From NCBI GenBank assembly GCA_950022295.1, contig OX465601.1, positions 76,703,501-76,767,500 on the forward strand: a stretch of 64,000 bases of DNA, read 5' to 3'. Source of the DNA: Bromus sterilis. Taxonomy: Eukaryota > Streptophyta > Magnoliopsida > Poales > Poaceae. Within the stretch, counting starts at the first letter, position 1; every line of letters starts with the position of its first letter. A program made the position numbers and the translations under genes. Positions 46,552 through 58,840 of this stretch are shown in pieces. The notes beneath the pieces were generated by a model. It worked only from the letters and a program-made list of their open reading frames with translations, was not told the DNA's origin and searched no databases.

Positions 46552-47785
46552 GTTCTGCAGGGCTATGTCTCCGGTGGATCCGAATGGGTCATCGATAGTG
46601 GTTGTACAAATCATATGACCGGAGACAAATATTTGTTCACCGAAGACAAACTTACTAAATCTTCTGAAAGATATATTACCTTCGGTGACAACAACAAAGG
46701 AAAAGTACTTCGTTTGGGTAAGGTTGCTATATCGAAGGATAAGAATATTGACAAGGTTATGCTTGTTCAATCTCTAGGATATAATCTCATGTCTATCTCA
46801 AAACTTTGTGATATGGGTATGCTTGTACTGTTTCCTGCTTCTCGTTGTGTTGTCTTTTCACAGGATGATTATTCCTTCGTGTTCGAAGGATATCGCAAAG
46901 ATGATCTTTATATTGCTGATTTCTCTTCTGGACCTGCAATGTCCACATGCTTAATGGCTAAAGCCACATCTGGTTGGCTATGGCATCGAAGACTTGGTCA
47001 TGCAGGGATGAAAAATCTTCAAACCCTTATCTCGAAGATGAACATCGTTGGAATTGATAGTGTGAAGTTCGATAAACATCGTCTATGCAGTGCCTGTGAA
47101 GCTGGAAAGATTGCCAAGAAACATCACTCAACAAAAACTATCATGACTACTACTCGTCCTCTTGAATTGCTTCATATGGATTTATTTGGTCCTCAAAATT
47201 ATGCGAGTCTTGGAGGTAACAAGTATGGTCTGGTTATTGTTGATGATTTCTCTCGATATACTTGGGTTTTCTTTCTAGATGACAAGAGCAAGGTTGTTGA
47301 AACTTTCAAAACTTTCGCAAAGAGAGCTCAGACTGAATATGAATTATCTCTCAAGCATATCAGAAGTGATAATGGTACAGAATTCAAGAACACTCATATC
47401 GAAGAATTTCTTGATGAATATGGATTTACTCATGAATTCTCGGCTGCTTATACACCGCAACAGAATGGTGTGGTCGAGAGAAAGAATCGAACTCTTATTG
47501 AAATGGCCAGAACAATGCTTGCTGAATACAAGAATCCTATCAGGTTCTGGGCCGAAGCTATTAACACTGCATGTCATATCATCAACAAGGTTTATTTGCA
47601 CAAATTTCTGAAGAAAACTTCACATTAGCTTATCACTGGTAAAAATCCGAATGTTTCATATCTCAGGGTATTTGGTGCTCCATGTTATATCAGAGATATG
47701 AATCACAACTCCAAGTTTTCCCCAAAGGCAAACGAAGGTTTTCTCCTAGGTTATGGTTCGAATTCTCACACTTACAGAGTTTACA
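46552..47785 (+). pseudogene. Sirevirus protease and integrase
   Basis: The protease motif WVIDSGCTNHMTG lies at 46585-46620. A pre-integrase zinc region (WLWHRRLGHAGMKNL, CSACEAGK) follows. The integrase core has Asp in HMDLFGP (47176), Asp in RSDNGTEF (47365) and Glu in NGVVERKNRTL (47464). A TAG at 47626-47628 interrupts the frame just after the core. The same frame then gives FGAPCYIRD and GFLLGYGSNSHTYRVY before a frameshift near 47785. All catalytic residues are in place. The product would process the polyprotein and insert the cDNA. Confidence 0.88.
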
Positions 47786-49303
47786 AATGTTCGATTTGAT
47801 GAATCTAATGGCTCTCAAAAGGAGAAATTACCACTTAACCTGGATGAACCACCTTTGGATGAAGTTATCAGGTACATGGCTATTGGGGATATTCGGCCTG
47901 TTGAAGGAAATGCACATCAAGCCAACAAGGATGATGATGGTCCAATGTTCCCACACATAGCCCGGGGCGCTGGAGATCAATATCCTGAAGCTAATGACGT
48001 ACAGGTCGAAGGAGATCGCATAAAAGAAGAAAATGCTCAACCCGTAGGTCAAACTCAACCCGTAGGTCAAGCTGGACCCGAAGGAAATGATCCTGAAGGA
48101 CAAGCTGGACCTGAAGGCCAAGCTGATCCCGAAGAACAACCGGATCCTCAAGCTGTCGAACGAGCTTTATCTCGTGTTTGAAGAAGAGTGGACGTCGACT
48201 CAATACTCGAAGAGATTTGTCTACCAGGTCGTCCTACCACTTGTTCTCGCACTCGTTTAGCTAACTTATGTGGAATTTTTTCATTTTTATCCATGCTAGA
48301 ACCATCGAAATTCGATGAAGCCATGAAGGACTCAGACTGGATGACTGCAATGATCGAAGAACTTAACCAGTTCGAGAGAAATAAAGTCTGGTCCCTTGTT
48401 GATAGACCTGATCGCAAGAAGCATAATATCATTGGTACGAAGTGGATTTTTCGCAACAAGCAAGATGAAGATGGCATCATTATAAGGAATAAAGCTCGAC
48501 TAGTTGCACAAGGCTACACCGAAATCGAAGGTATTGATTTCGGTGTGACTTATGCTCTAGTTGCTCGACTTGAATCCATTCGTGTCATGCTTGCTTTTTC
48601 CAATTACAATGGTATATTGCTATATCAAATGGATGTCAAAAGTGCATTTCTTAACGGTGAAATCGAAGAAGTATATGTTATGCAACCACCGGGTTTTGAA
48701 TACCCGAAGAATCCTGATAAGGTGTACCAGTTGCACAAGGCCCTATATGGGTTAAAGCAAGCACCCCATGCTTGGTATGAAACACTGAAGGATTTGCTTC
48801 TGAAGAAGGGCTTCAAACCAGGAACCACTGACCCGACTCTTTTTACTCGTGCATACAAGGATGATCTCTTTGTGTGTCAAATTTATGTCGATGATATTAT
48901 TTTTGGCTGTACTAACCCTGATATCAGCGAAGAATTTGCTCGTATGATGTCAAAGAAGTATGAAATGTCTATGATGGGTGAATTGAAGTTCTTTCTCGGA
49001 CTTCAAATCCGTCAACAGAAGAATGGGACATTTATCTCTCAAGCGAAGTATCTCAGAGATTGCCTGAAGAAGTTTGATCTTGTCAATTGCAAAACTATCA
49101 AGACTCCAATGCATACGAATGTTCATCTAGATGCAGATAAGAAGGGAAAACCTTTGGATCAGAAGAAGTACCGCTTGATGATCGGTTCGCTTCTTTACCT
49201 GTGTGCATCTATACCTGACATTATGCTATCAGTTTGTATGTGTGCTCGTTTTCAGGCAAACCCGAAGGAATCACATCATATTTCTGTCAAGCGAATTCTT
49301 TGA
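47786..49303 (+). pseudogene. Sirevirus reverse transcriptase with Gln/Gly/Pro linker
   Basis: After the frameshift comes an acidic linker with short repeats (PVGQTQPVGQ, GPEGQA) at 48035-48140. A TGA at 48179-48181 interrupts it; CGA to TGA would explain it. The same frame continues as reverse transcriptase: KWIFRNKQDEDG, ARLVAQGYTEIEGIDF, DVKSAFLNGEIEEVYVMQPP, LYGLKQAPHAWY and the catalytic IYVDDIIFG near 48880. It ends at a stop near 49303 within the RNase H linker. It copies element RNA into DNA. Confidence 0.88.
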
Positions 49304-49836
49304 TATCTGGCTCATACACCTACTTTGGGACTATGGTATCCCAAAGGTGCCCAGTTTGATCTCGTTGGATATTCTGATTCTGACTGGGCTGGTGATCGAG
49401 TCGACAGGAATCTACCTCAAGCACATGTCATTTTCTAGGTAGATCTCTTGTATGTTGGGCTTTGAAGAAACAGAAATGTGTATCCATCTCTACGGCTGAG
49501 GCCGAGTATATTTCTGCTGGTTCATGCTGCACTCAAATTCTGTGGCTCAAGAAAACGCTGAAATATTATGGTATTCTTGTGAAGAAAATTCCATTGCTAT
49601 GCGATAACAAAAGTGCTATCAAAATTGCCCATAATCCAGTGCAACACTCTCGAGCGAAGCATATTGACATTTTTCATCATTTTCTTCGAGATCACGTTCA
49701 GCGAGAAGATATTGTTCTCAGCCATATTCGCACCGAAGATCAATTGGATGATATCTTTATGAAGCCCCTGGATGAGAAAAGGTTCTGTGCACTTAGGTGT
49801 GAGTTAAATATATTGGACTCACGCAATGTGCAGTAA
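49304..49836 (+). pseudogene. Sirevirus RNase H
   Basis: In two shifted frames: first LGLWYPKGAQFDLVGYSDSDWAGD-type text near 49325-49400. From 49462 comes KKQKCVSISTAEAEYISAG, then LLCDNKSAIKIAHNP and RAKHIDIFHHFLRDHV, to a stop at 49834-49836. These are the standard Copia RNase H blocks that degrade the RNA strand of the hybrid. The gene is broken by frameshifts near 49303 and 49430. Confidence 0.85.
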
Positions 49837-50934
49837 GATCATAACTATTGGTACTTTGTATTATATGTTTTCCTTCTATGTAGTTTACTTTCGTTAGTTT
49901 TCTATCGTGTTTCTTTTTTTGTTTGTTTTTGTTTGTTTGGTGTTGTCCTATACACTTATCACTCTGAGTTTTCTTATCGCTGTTTTTCTCTCGGATTGAT
50001 TAAGTATCGGACCCTGTTTTCCCTCTATGCTATCCCTACCCCATCTTTTCTTTTCTCTCGTGAACATGTATATTTGTACTCAATTAAGATTCCTTTCGAA
50101 TGTCATTAATTCTGAAGGAAAATCTATTGAACTTTTATCTACTTTTATACTCGATGTTCGATGAGCTTGGTCTCGGACATGGAGCAACTCTCTTTCGGTT
50201 CGTTGGGATTTTCCCGCGATTACCACCACAAAATCCGTTCGTTGAATTCGGAGAGACGCGGAATCTGCGCCGTTGGATCGGATGTGAAAGTTACGTCAGA
50301 CCCCACCTCTATAAATACCGATCCACCCCCACCGGCATAGACCACGCATTCCCTCGACTTCATCTCTCCGCTCCCGAGCTCTTGCGCGCCGCCGTGCTGT
50401 TCGTCGCCGTCGATTCCCTCGCCGCTTTGCTGCCAGAAGGAAGTCGCCAGAGACCTTCCCGTCGACGAGGATCTTCATCCGTGCCGCCGTAGCCACCGTA
50501 CATCACCAAGTTAGGGTATGCACGGCTCTGGACTCGATTCCGATCTCTTCTGTTCATCGAGCCCCAGATTTTTTTTTTCGTTTATTTTTCTTAGGTCTGT
50601 TTGATCCGTTTGGATTATTGACCCTTGGGAAATCAGTTTCTAGAAGTTCTCTGTTGATTCCCACCTGATCTAGGTAAGAAATCCCTCGGATTTTCTCACT
50701 TAGCAACTCCCTCAGATGCATATCGATAGATTTACACTTGTGCAATTCTTTCATACAAGTTCTACGTTAGATTTGCACCCGTTGAAATTCCAGCCTAGCA
50801 CTTCCATGAAAAACTTGTTTCAAGACAAATTCCTCGATATGTTTACTGCGTTCGAAAACATTTTTTCTTTTAAAATGGTTGGTACATGTTCACAACTTTC
50901 CTATATTCCCTCGTATCTATCTATTTCGCAGGAA
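49837..50934 (+). promoter_or_regulatory. Leader-like region with a TATA box before the extra frame
   Basis: The first part is T-rich. TATAAATA at 50310-50317, in the context CCACCTCTATAAATACCGATCC, is followed by a CT-rich GC-rich leader (50345-50510) that looks like the start of a plant gene. A GTTAGGGT donor-like site near 50511 and a TTTCGCAG acceptor-like site near 50932 could bound an intron that joins the leader to the extra frame. The reading is by motif only. Confidence 0.4.
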
Positions 50935-53900
50935 AATATCTGAGAACGAAGGAAATTTCAGAGAGCCCAAGCGTGTTGGAGGTCGAACAAGAATCACCAA
51001 TAATTCTAAAGGTCTGTCTGAAGAGCTGATTATTAAGAAAAAGTTGAGAACTCCAGAAGGATCAGAAGATGATCGTTTGAGAGAAAACAGACTACAAGAG
51101 ATTCGAAGGCTTCAAGCGCTACGATGATGAATACAAGTCACTTATTCCTCGCTGGGAGAGACTGTTTACTCTGAAGAATCCCTGGTCTGATGTCAAGTCT
51201 TTAAGGCCCGAATGGACGAAGGCAAATAGACCACTTCCTCCAGTCGATGCTCACCCATCCTCTCTCAAAACACCTGATGATTTCAAAGAGTTGGTTGCTG
51301 CTCAAGCTGAACGAGTGAAAAAGAGAAAGGAGGCTAAATCTAGAAAGGAGGCTGCTGCTGCTGAGGACACCGAGGATGTTGGTCCTAGCACCAAATCGAA
51401 GGCTGGCAAGAAATCTGTCAAGCGTAAGCGAAAGGAAGTTGTTGTTTCTCCACCAGAGGCAACCTCTGACGAAGAAGAAGCCCATTCCAATGGTCAAGAC
51501 CCTGGCACAGAGGCAGATGTCGAGGACATTGCTCTGAAAAAGAAACCGAGCAATAAAGGCATCAGGATCCAGGAGCCAGCTGCTAAGGCTCCTCGAGTAA
51601 CTATTGACATGACCAATTTGGTCACTGATCCACCAATTTCCTCTGCTCCCCCCGTGCAAACTCGCAGGAAAAAACCCTCGGCCAGGTCGAAGGGAAAGCA
51701 ATCCCAAGTGGCTGAAGATGATGAGACCCTGATCCAGCCGAAGGAAAGGCTGGCCAAGCAACAAGAACTTGAAGCAAAAGACTTGAAAAAAATCCAAACT
51801 TCTCAACTTCCACAGTCAACCCAAGCATAAGAAGGCCCAGGTTTCTCAACAATTGGGCATCCTGCATCTGGTAAACGAGAGATACAGACGCCAGATCGAA
51901 GGAGGTACTGTCCCCAGTGCTCCGAAGGAAAAGGTTGTGGTCCCAAGTGCCACCGAGAGAGTAGTGGCTCCCACAGTCACAAAGTTTAAGGATGCAGTCG
52001 CTAGTGCTGCGAAGAAAAATGCTGAGGCTGCAAGTGCCTCAAAGGATAAAGCGGCGGCCCCCAGTGTCGTAACTAATCCAGTTTCTGCTGCCAAGGCCAC
52101 CAAGGAGGCCGAAAGGAAAGCCAAAGAGGCTAGGCAGAAGGCTCAGGCTGCTCCAGTCCCTCGAGCTGCCCCTGCTCCTACCCCTGCTGCACCAGTTGAG
52201 TCCGGCCCTCGAGCCGATGAAGAAATCTCCAACGAAGGAGATTCTGCTGCCAATGCTGCATGGGATGCAGTGCAGATTTCCAATGTTCTTTGGCGTATGG
52301 CCACCACGCCGAGCAAAGTGACTGCCGAGGAAAGATGTTCCTCCTGAGATACAAGAACGAGTAGCTCGCTACATGATTCTTTGGGAGGGATATATTACCC
52401 AGGATCGCAAGGACAAAGAGCAAGAAAAGTTTTATTCCAAGAAGCTTCGAGCAGAAACTGAGTACCTTGTGTCTCGACAGTTTTTCAAGACCAATCTTGC
52501 AACACTTGTTGACTCCAGAAGGGCACAGAAAGAAAACATCACTGCTGCCAATCAAAAGGTTCGACAGATAGTAACTGATATGTGCAAGGAGCACAATGAA
52601 TCCCTCACCAAGAGACAATCTCGAAAGAGAAAGTCTGCTGCCCCATCCTCTGCGCGTGGGACGCCAAAGATCGAGAAAATTGCTAAGAAGCAATAGTCTG
52701 CTGAGGTCGTTGCTGCAATAGCACGACAGGAAACTGCACCAACCCCCACCAAGCAACCCTCTCCACCCCGTACGAAAACTCCGCCACCTCGCCAAGCCAC
52801 CCCTCCAACTCGACAACAAACTCCTCCCCCTCATCAACCTTCACCACCAAAAGCTTCGTCGCCTCCACCCAATCCACCATCACCACCACAAGTCATTCCA
52901 TCGTCCACCCCAGCATTCGAGCCACATGCTCAAATTGTGACCGAGCAACCTGCTCATGTCGAGTAAGAACAACATGCCCCAATTCCATCCGCGCAGAAGG
53001 ATTATTCCTCTGCCCAGACTCTGAATGAAGGAGAAGACACCAAAGTCGATATAACTACTGTTTCTTCTGATCAAGATGCTGCCGAAGGAGACAGCTCTGG
53101 AGATGCCAGTTCGAGTGAAAGTCCTTCCTCCTCTTCCAACTCTTCGAACGAAGAAATGATTGATGCTTTTGCACAACTGAATGAGGATCTGGAGGCTATG
53201 GAGACTGCAGAGTCCGAGAAGCATACCAATGCCGACGAAGGAGATCCCGTCGAACAACAGGCCGATGAAAATGCTCCTGCAGCCATCCCAAATCAGGACA
53301 TCGTAAATGTTCCATCTTCATTTCCTCGTCCTCCTGAGCCATTTTTACAAATGCCAGATAATGCTGCTGAAGTTTTCCCGTCGATGAGCTGCTGCACTCT
53401 GCTCATCCGAGAGAAATTCTGCATTTGTTCCGCCCCGATGTCCCTCGAGGAGGCCCTATCTTCAAGAGGCGGGAACACAAGCCATTTTTCTTCGGGACCA
53501 ATCCCTACGAGAAGCCTAGAAATTCTTATTCTCTTCGGTTTTGGACCCAGGAGCAAGCTATCTACTATACTCGAGTGCTGTACAACAACGCTAGAGTTTT
53601 CCAACATCAGTATCTTGATATGACTTTGGTGTACTCCACATCATGTTTCAAAAATGTTGTCGAAACTATTGATGGCCTGCATACTCACAAGATGTTTTCT
53701 CTTGATTGTGGCTACAATCCCGATCTCATCAAGAAATTTTATGCCACCTTGTATGTCACTGGTGATCCTGAGAATTCGAAGACTTGGAAGTTTGACTATA
53801 TGATTCAAGGCCAAGTGTTCCATATGACCGTCGATCAGTTTCTGGCCATCATCAATTTACCTCATTTCGAAGGATTACCACACAAGCTTCATGATCTTCC

Positions 53901-54834
53901 TGCCCCAACTCCAGCTGAATTTTCTACGTTGATGAATCCAGATGTCGTAGGAGATCACTTCCCAGATGAGCCGAAGCCAAGGAATCTAGTTTTTGAAGCA
54001 AAGTCATGGTTTTATATTCTTTCGAAGACTTTGATGCCAATGCTCGATGTGCACGATGATTTTCCCATTCCCCATGATGTGCAACTTGCTCTGTTGAAGT
54101 TAGTCCATGGTCATCCCTTAGATTTTGAAGACTACTTCATTCGCACGTTGGTTTCCTGTGCTGATGATCACAATTCTCACAAACTATACACACCCTGGCT
54201 GATGGCAATCTGCAATAACTCTCGGGGCGTGCCATTCCCCGTATCAATTTATCCCAAGATATTCACTCCAGCAGTAAGGGAAGTATTGCAGATTATTGCT
54301 CGTCCCAACGATCTGTTTGCAGAGCACACTGGCATCCGCGCCCATATGACTGAGCGCAATATACGCTCGAAATTTATCAAGCCAGTGCATCACATGGAGG
54401 TATCTCTTCGGTCTCAGCAAATGCTTCAACATCATATTGACCAAGATTTCCTTCAGAAGCAGAAGATGATGGATGAAATCAACCATCTCCGCAACATTGC
54501 CATGAACAGTAATCAGATGCTGCGAGAATGCCTTCGCCGCGATTGGAAAGGGTTGCGCAAGTTCAATTCCCTCGGTCAACTTCAGGACCGCGGCTTCGAA
54601 GAATATCCTCCGCATCTGAACAGGAACTGGACTAATGATGATCGTCTTGATCGACCATATTTCAATATTCCTTTGCTGCCAAAGAACATGTACGTGATAC
54701 GTGTCGATGATTTCTATCACATCACGGTGAACACCAATTCCTCCGACTCCGACAAAGATGAACCTCCTCGACGCCAAGCGAGAGTCTACTCTCCACTTCT
54801 TCGAAGCCCCAGGACCCCGCCGAAATCGTAACTG
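50935..54834 (+). pseudogene. Sirevirus extra (env-like) frame, degenerate
   Basis: A former frame of about 1300 codons, now in several pieces: 50935-51120, 51118-51830, 51853-52345, 52373-53390 and 53385-54831. Stops also lie at 52694-52696 and 52964-52966. In order it has a basic start, a Lys/Ala/Ser-rich region (KKRKEAKSRKEAAAAEDTED), an Ala-rich region, a Pro-rich stretch (52740-52900), an acidic Ser-rich stretch, and a folded C-terminal region (WTQEQAIYYTRVLYNNARVF, FDYMIQGQVFHMTVDQFLAI, GVPFPVSIYPKIFTPAVREV). The last region resembles the domain called putative plant transposon protein. Such frames in SIRE1-like elements are called env-like. I see no clear signal peptide or membrane anchor, and the function is unknown. 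Confidence 0.65.
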
Positions 54835-55480
54835 GAATCTTCTGGAGATCATCACTCCTTCAGAACAAAGATCACTCCACCAGGCGGTCGCCCCATTCGT
54901 CGTCCTTGAACGCTCGTGGAATCCTCTCGACGTCGCCCGCGCCGCTCAAGCGAGTAGGGATTTCTTTTGACCCTATTCTCTCGAATTTTTGTACGTTGTG
55001 AAAAAAAGGGGGAGATGTAGTGGCATCGAAGAAATTAGTTTGCCATCGGGGTTAAGGATTTTGCTTTTCGTTCGTCGAACTTTTGAACTTTGAGTTTCTG
55101 AGTAGTTTCAACAAACTTTCGATTCATTTTCGATCTGGTTGTAACTAACTCTAAGTAGGTCTGTGAACTGCTACCTTTATCGTAAGATATCTATCTGCTA
55201 TGCTTTCTTCACTTAACCTTTTCCAGGAAGTTATCTTTCATAGAAGTTCACAAGTTATTCGAGGAGATTGCATATTTCTCATTGAATATTATTTGGACTG
55301 CAATCTTGCTCGCTAAGATTATTGATGTTTTTCTCTCGACTAAACTATTCTTAAATATGCACTTCACATCTTCCGTGCATACATCAAGGGGGGTATTTCA
55401 TCGATCTTAGCACCGGTTTATCATCGAAAACACAAAACTTTCAAATTATTTATCATTGCCTGTTTTGTCAACAATCATCC
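54835..55480 (+). other. Non-coding DNA with an upstream purine tract
   Basis: AAAAAAAGGGGGAGAT at 55001-55016 duplicates the tract next to the 3' LTR. Another purine run, AAGGGGGG, lies near 55386. The rest is AT-rich and non-coding. Repeated purine tracts before the 3' LTR are typical of Sireviruses. Confidence 0.75.
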
Positions 55481-55494
55481 AAAAAGGGGGAGAT
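55481..55494 (+). other. Polypurine tract of the Sirevirus
   Basis: AAAAAGGGGGAGAT immediately before the 3' LTR. It primes plus-strand DNA synthesis in this type of element. Confidence 0.88.
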
Positions 55495-56761
55495 TGTAAG
55501 AGCAAGTTTTGCCCCCGAAGGTTTTGGACATTGTTGGACAAAGAAGTAGTGGAACTAATATCGCTTTCGAGTATAAACAGATACTTAGGTTCCGAAAGAA
55601 TGGATTTTGCAAGTAGAAGGTCGGAGGACAACTCACTGCAACGAAGCTGCAGTCAACTACCGAAACCTTTGAAGGAAGACGACCCCCAAAAATGTCGTTG
55701 AAGAAGAAGACACTCTCGAGTAAAAGCGCAACGAGGAGAAAGTTGAAGCTGGTCGAAGACTTAGTCCTTTTACTAGTTTCTCTTTATTTTCTTGAGTCGT
55801 AGGAAAAACCGTACTATCAAGAGGGGTTTGCTAGTTGATATCTTTGTCGAAGTGAATTTGCTCTGCTCAACCTAAACCCACAAAAGCCTACCGAGAGAAA
55901 TCTTACTGAGTTGAGTTAATAGCTCGAAGGCAAAGTCATCGCACTTCGTGCCTTCGAGAGAGAACTCGTTAGGTAAGTTAGCTTACTTGTTCCTCAAGTA
56001 AAGTTGCGCAGTGATTGAAATCCGACCGTTGTGGACACATGTCAAGCGGTTGCATCGGGTCACTTCAGTCATTTTACCCATCGGGGTCGCCACCTATAAA
56101 TACCCCACACCTACCCGCCATTTCGGGTTGGCTGCTCCACTGAAGATTCTAAGACAGAAGTACTGTGAGCATCCCAAGAGAGATTCATCGAGAGAAAAAC
56201 AAAACCCAAGTCTGAACTGAGTTGAGCAATTCACAGAGACGTAGGTCGAGATTAGCCGATCTTTTTATCTTGGAGAACTGCAAGTCTCCTAGACGGTTAG
56301 GCGTCGCCTGTCAAGCAGTCGAAGAGAAATTGTCGCTGCTGAAGGAAGTTTGTAAAGGTCTTGGAGATGCCCTAAATCATCTACCACGAGTGAAAACTGG
56401 ACAAGCTCGAGGAGTTTGTTGCAGTGGAGAATAGGACGGAGAGAGTTTTGCTCCAGGTATTCAATCGCCAGTCCCTCCAACCAGACGTAGCACTTTGCAG
56501 AGTGTGAACTAGTTTACCAAACATCGTCGTGTCAGGCTCGTTTTCCTTCTCGCATTTACATTAAGTATTTACTCGTTGCCTGTTTGCCTTCGATGTTTTC
56601 CTTCGCTCCCAATCCTTTCGAGCCATGCATGTCTTTCGATACCGTATTTCCTTCGAGATGCCTGTAGTCCTTCATGGTTTGTCTGAATTCCTTCTAAGTT
56701 CCTTAGAATTTTTAGAAGTGATAATTCACCCCCTCCCTCTCTGATCATTCTTGAGCTTTCA
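55495..56761 (+). repeat. 3' LTR of the Sirevirus (1267 bases)
   Basis: Same ends and length as the 5' LTR, followed directly by the GCTTT duplication at 56762-56766. TATA box at 56095-56102. Confidence 0.95.
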
Positions 56762-56805
56762 GCTTTCTTTTACGCCTTTAAGCTAGGCATAAGGCAAAAG
56801 AAGAA

Positions 56806-57695
56806 TCAAGTTTTATCAAGAGAGAGAGAATATCCTGCCCGTGTAACAGACTCAAAAGGTAACTTGATTTTATTTCTAGGGAAGTGTTCCATCCCCTTTT
56901 TGAGAGGGAATTAAAATTTAATATTCCTTTCTTTAATGTCAATAACAGGACCAACGGTGCGAAGAAAAGGACGTCCCAAAATAATTGGACATAAAGGTTC
57001 ACACTCTATATCCATAATAATAAAATCAACGGGAACGCAATTGTCATTGACGATGATAAGAACATCTTCAATCTTCCTCAAAGATTTCTTTAGGGAAGAC
57101 TCAATGAGACGAACACCAAAAGAAAAAGAATCAAAAGGTTTAATTCAAACATGTTATACATTCTTTTGGGCATGACAGAGGTACTAGCTCCAACGTCACA
57201 TAAAGCATAGCAAGAGAAGTTATTCAATTTAATTTTTATCATAGGGTCCCAACCATCATCTAGCTTCCTAGGTATGGAGGCTTCTATTATAAGCTTCTCC
57301 TCCCTAGCTTTGAGTAGAGCATTTGTGATATGCTCCGTGAAGGCAACATTAAGTGTGCTAGTGTGGGGATCTCTAGACATTTTGTGTAGCAAGATAATAA
57401 CTTCTGAGAGGGTGCAACTATCAAAATCAATATCACTACTATCAAAGGTGGTAGTAGTGTCATCTAGGCTCACTTGTTTGAAACCCTCTATGTTCATATG
57501 AGTTTCTTCATCTACGGTTGAGGTATTAGCATCACCATTAATAGGTCCAATGGGACTAGGAGTGCATTGGGTGCTAATAGTTTGAGTGTCCTCAGCAATT
57601 TGGATAGTGGCAACTGTATGGTGTGTAGGAAGGCTCTTAATTCTATCCTCTTCCTCTTTTTCTCTAGCCCATCTTTCTTTAAGTTTAGCCATCAT
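56806..57695 (-). pseudogene. Protease region of the Gypsy compound
   Basis: Nearly the same as the region at 991-1881: charged start (KERWAREKEEEDR), acidic linker, then CDVGASTSVMP near 57205. A frameshift near 57140 throws it out of frame before the ILGRPFL block, which is still recognisable in the other frame near 56970. The stop corresponding to element A lies at 56808-56806, about 40 bases before the Sirevirus target duplication. Confidence 0.75.
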
Positions 57696-57769
57696 CCTAA
57701 TATTTTCATTGATTTGTAATTGGATAACATTAATAGGAGTGCCTTCCTCTCCTCAAGGATGGAGGTTCT

Positions 57770-58840
57770 AATTTTTAGCATCTCAACATCAAGGGCTAGG
57801 CTATCTACCTTCAAAGAGAGATTATCTAACTTAGCTAATTTCTCTCATACATTCTTGTTGAAGGCTTTTTGGATAGTGATAAAGTCTCTAAGCATATTTT
57901 CTAGTTCAGAAGTAGGGTTCTTGTTGCTAGGGTAAGTGTTGTTGTTCCCATAGTTGGATGGAAACGGTCTAGGATTACTAGCAAAGTTGTCCCTATAAGC
58001 ATTATTGTTGAAGTTGTTTCTAGCAATAAAGTTCACATCTACTTGTTCCTGAGAAACCAAAGAATTTAAAGGAACATCATGAGGATCAATAGAGGGTTGC
58101 TTGGTAAGTAGAGACATAATTATGTCAACTTTTTCATTTAGGGAGGTAATATCCTCGACAGAGTTTACCTTCCTACCCATTGGAGCTCGTTCGGTGTGCC
58201 ATTGGGAATAGTTGGTCATCATCTCATCGAGAATTTTTGTGTCATCACCAAGTGTAGTTGACATAAATGTTCCTCCCGCGGCCGAATCTAACAAGTTCCG
58301 CGAGGTAAAGTTCAAGCCTGCATAAAAAGTCTGGATAACCATCCAGGTAGTCAAACCATGTGTAGGGCATTTCTTAACAAGAGATTTCATACGTTCCCAA
58401 TCTTGGGCAACGTGTTTATTATCCAATTGCTTAAAATTCATAATGTTACTCCTCAATTGGATAATTGTTGCATGTGGGTAGTACTTCCCAATAAAAGCAT
58501 CTTTGCACTTATCCCAAGAATCTATGCTTTTCCTAGGCAAAGATTGAAATCAAATTTTAGCTCCTTCCCTTAAAGAGAAAGGAAAAAGCTTGAGCTTAAC
58601 AACATCACCTTCTACTTCTTTATACTTTTGCATATCACATAACTCGACAAAATTATTTAAGTGTAAAGCAACATCATCTCCAGCACCAAAGAATTGATCT
58701 CTCATGACAAGGTTTAGCAAAGAAGGTTTAATTTCATAAGAGGTAGCTGAAGTGGAAGGTGTGGCAATAGGAGTGCAGATAAAGTCTTTGTTCTTGTGAC
58801 TAGTGAAGTCACACAACTTGGTGTTTTCAGTGGAACCCAT
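57770..58840 (-). pseudogene. Gag of the Gypsy compound
   Basis: Starts MGSTENTKLCDF at 58840, as in element A. A TGA near 58558 replaces the Trp of the KIWF motif. The same frame then continues through SWDKCKDAFIGKYYP and TWMVIQTFYAGL to the Asn-rich part and ends in a frameshift near 57845. In contrast to element A, the first half keeps the three-C stretch at 58514. Confidence 0.8.

Larger units (their letters stand above)
42617..56761 (+). mobile_element. Sirevirus-type Copia retrotransposon (14145 bases)
   Basis: Complete in outline: two 1267-base LTRs, tRNA-iMet primer site, gag, protease, integrase, reverse transcriptase, RNase H, a large extra frame, two copies of a purine tract and a 5-base target duplication. 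The extra frame after RNase H, the long size and the repeated AAAAAGGGGGAGAT tract are Sirevirus traits. The Triticeae Maximus family is the first comparison to make (inference). Stops and frameshifts break every gene. By eye the LTRs differ at roughly 5-6 percent of positions. Confidence 0.9.

Noticed and set aside
50100..50492. 130-codon frame as a separate gene
   Set aside because: It overlaps the TATA box and leader-like region in the Sirevirus, and shows no family similarity.
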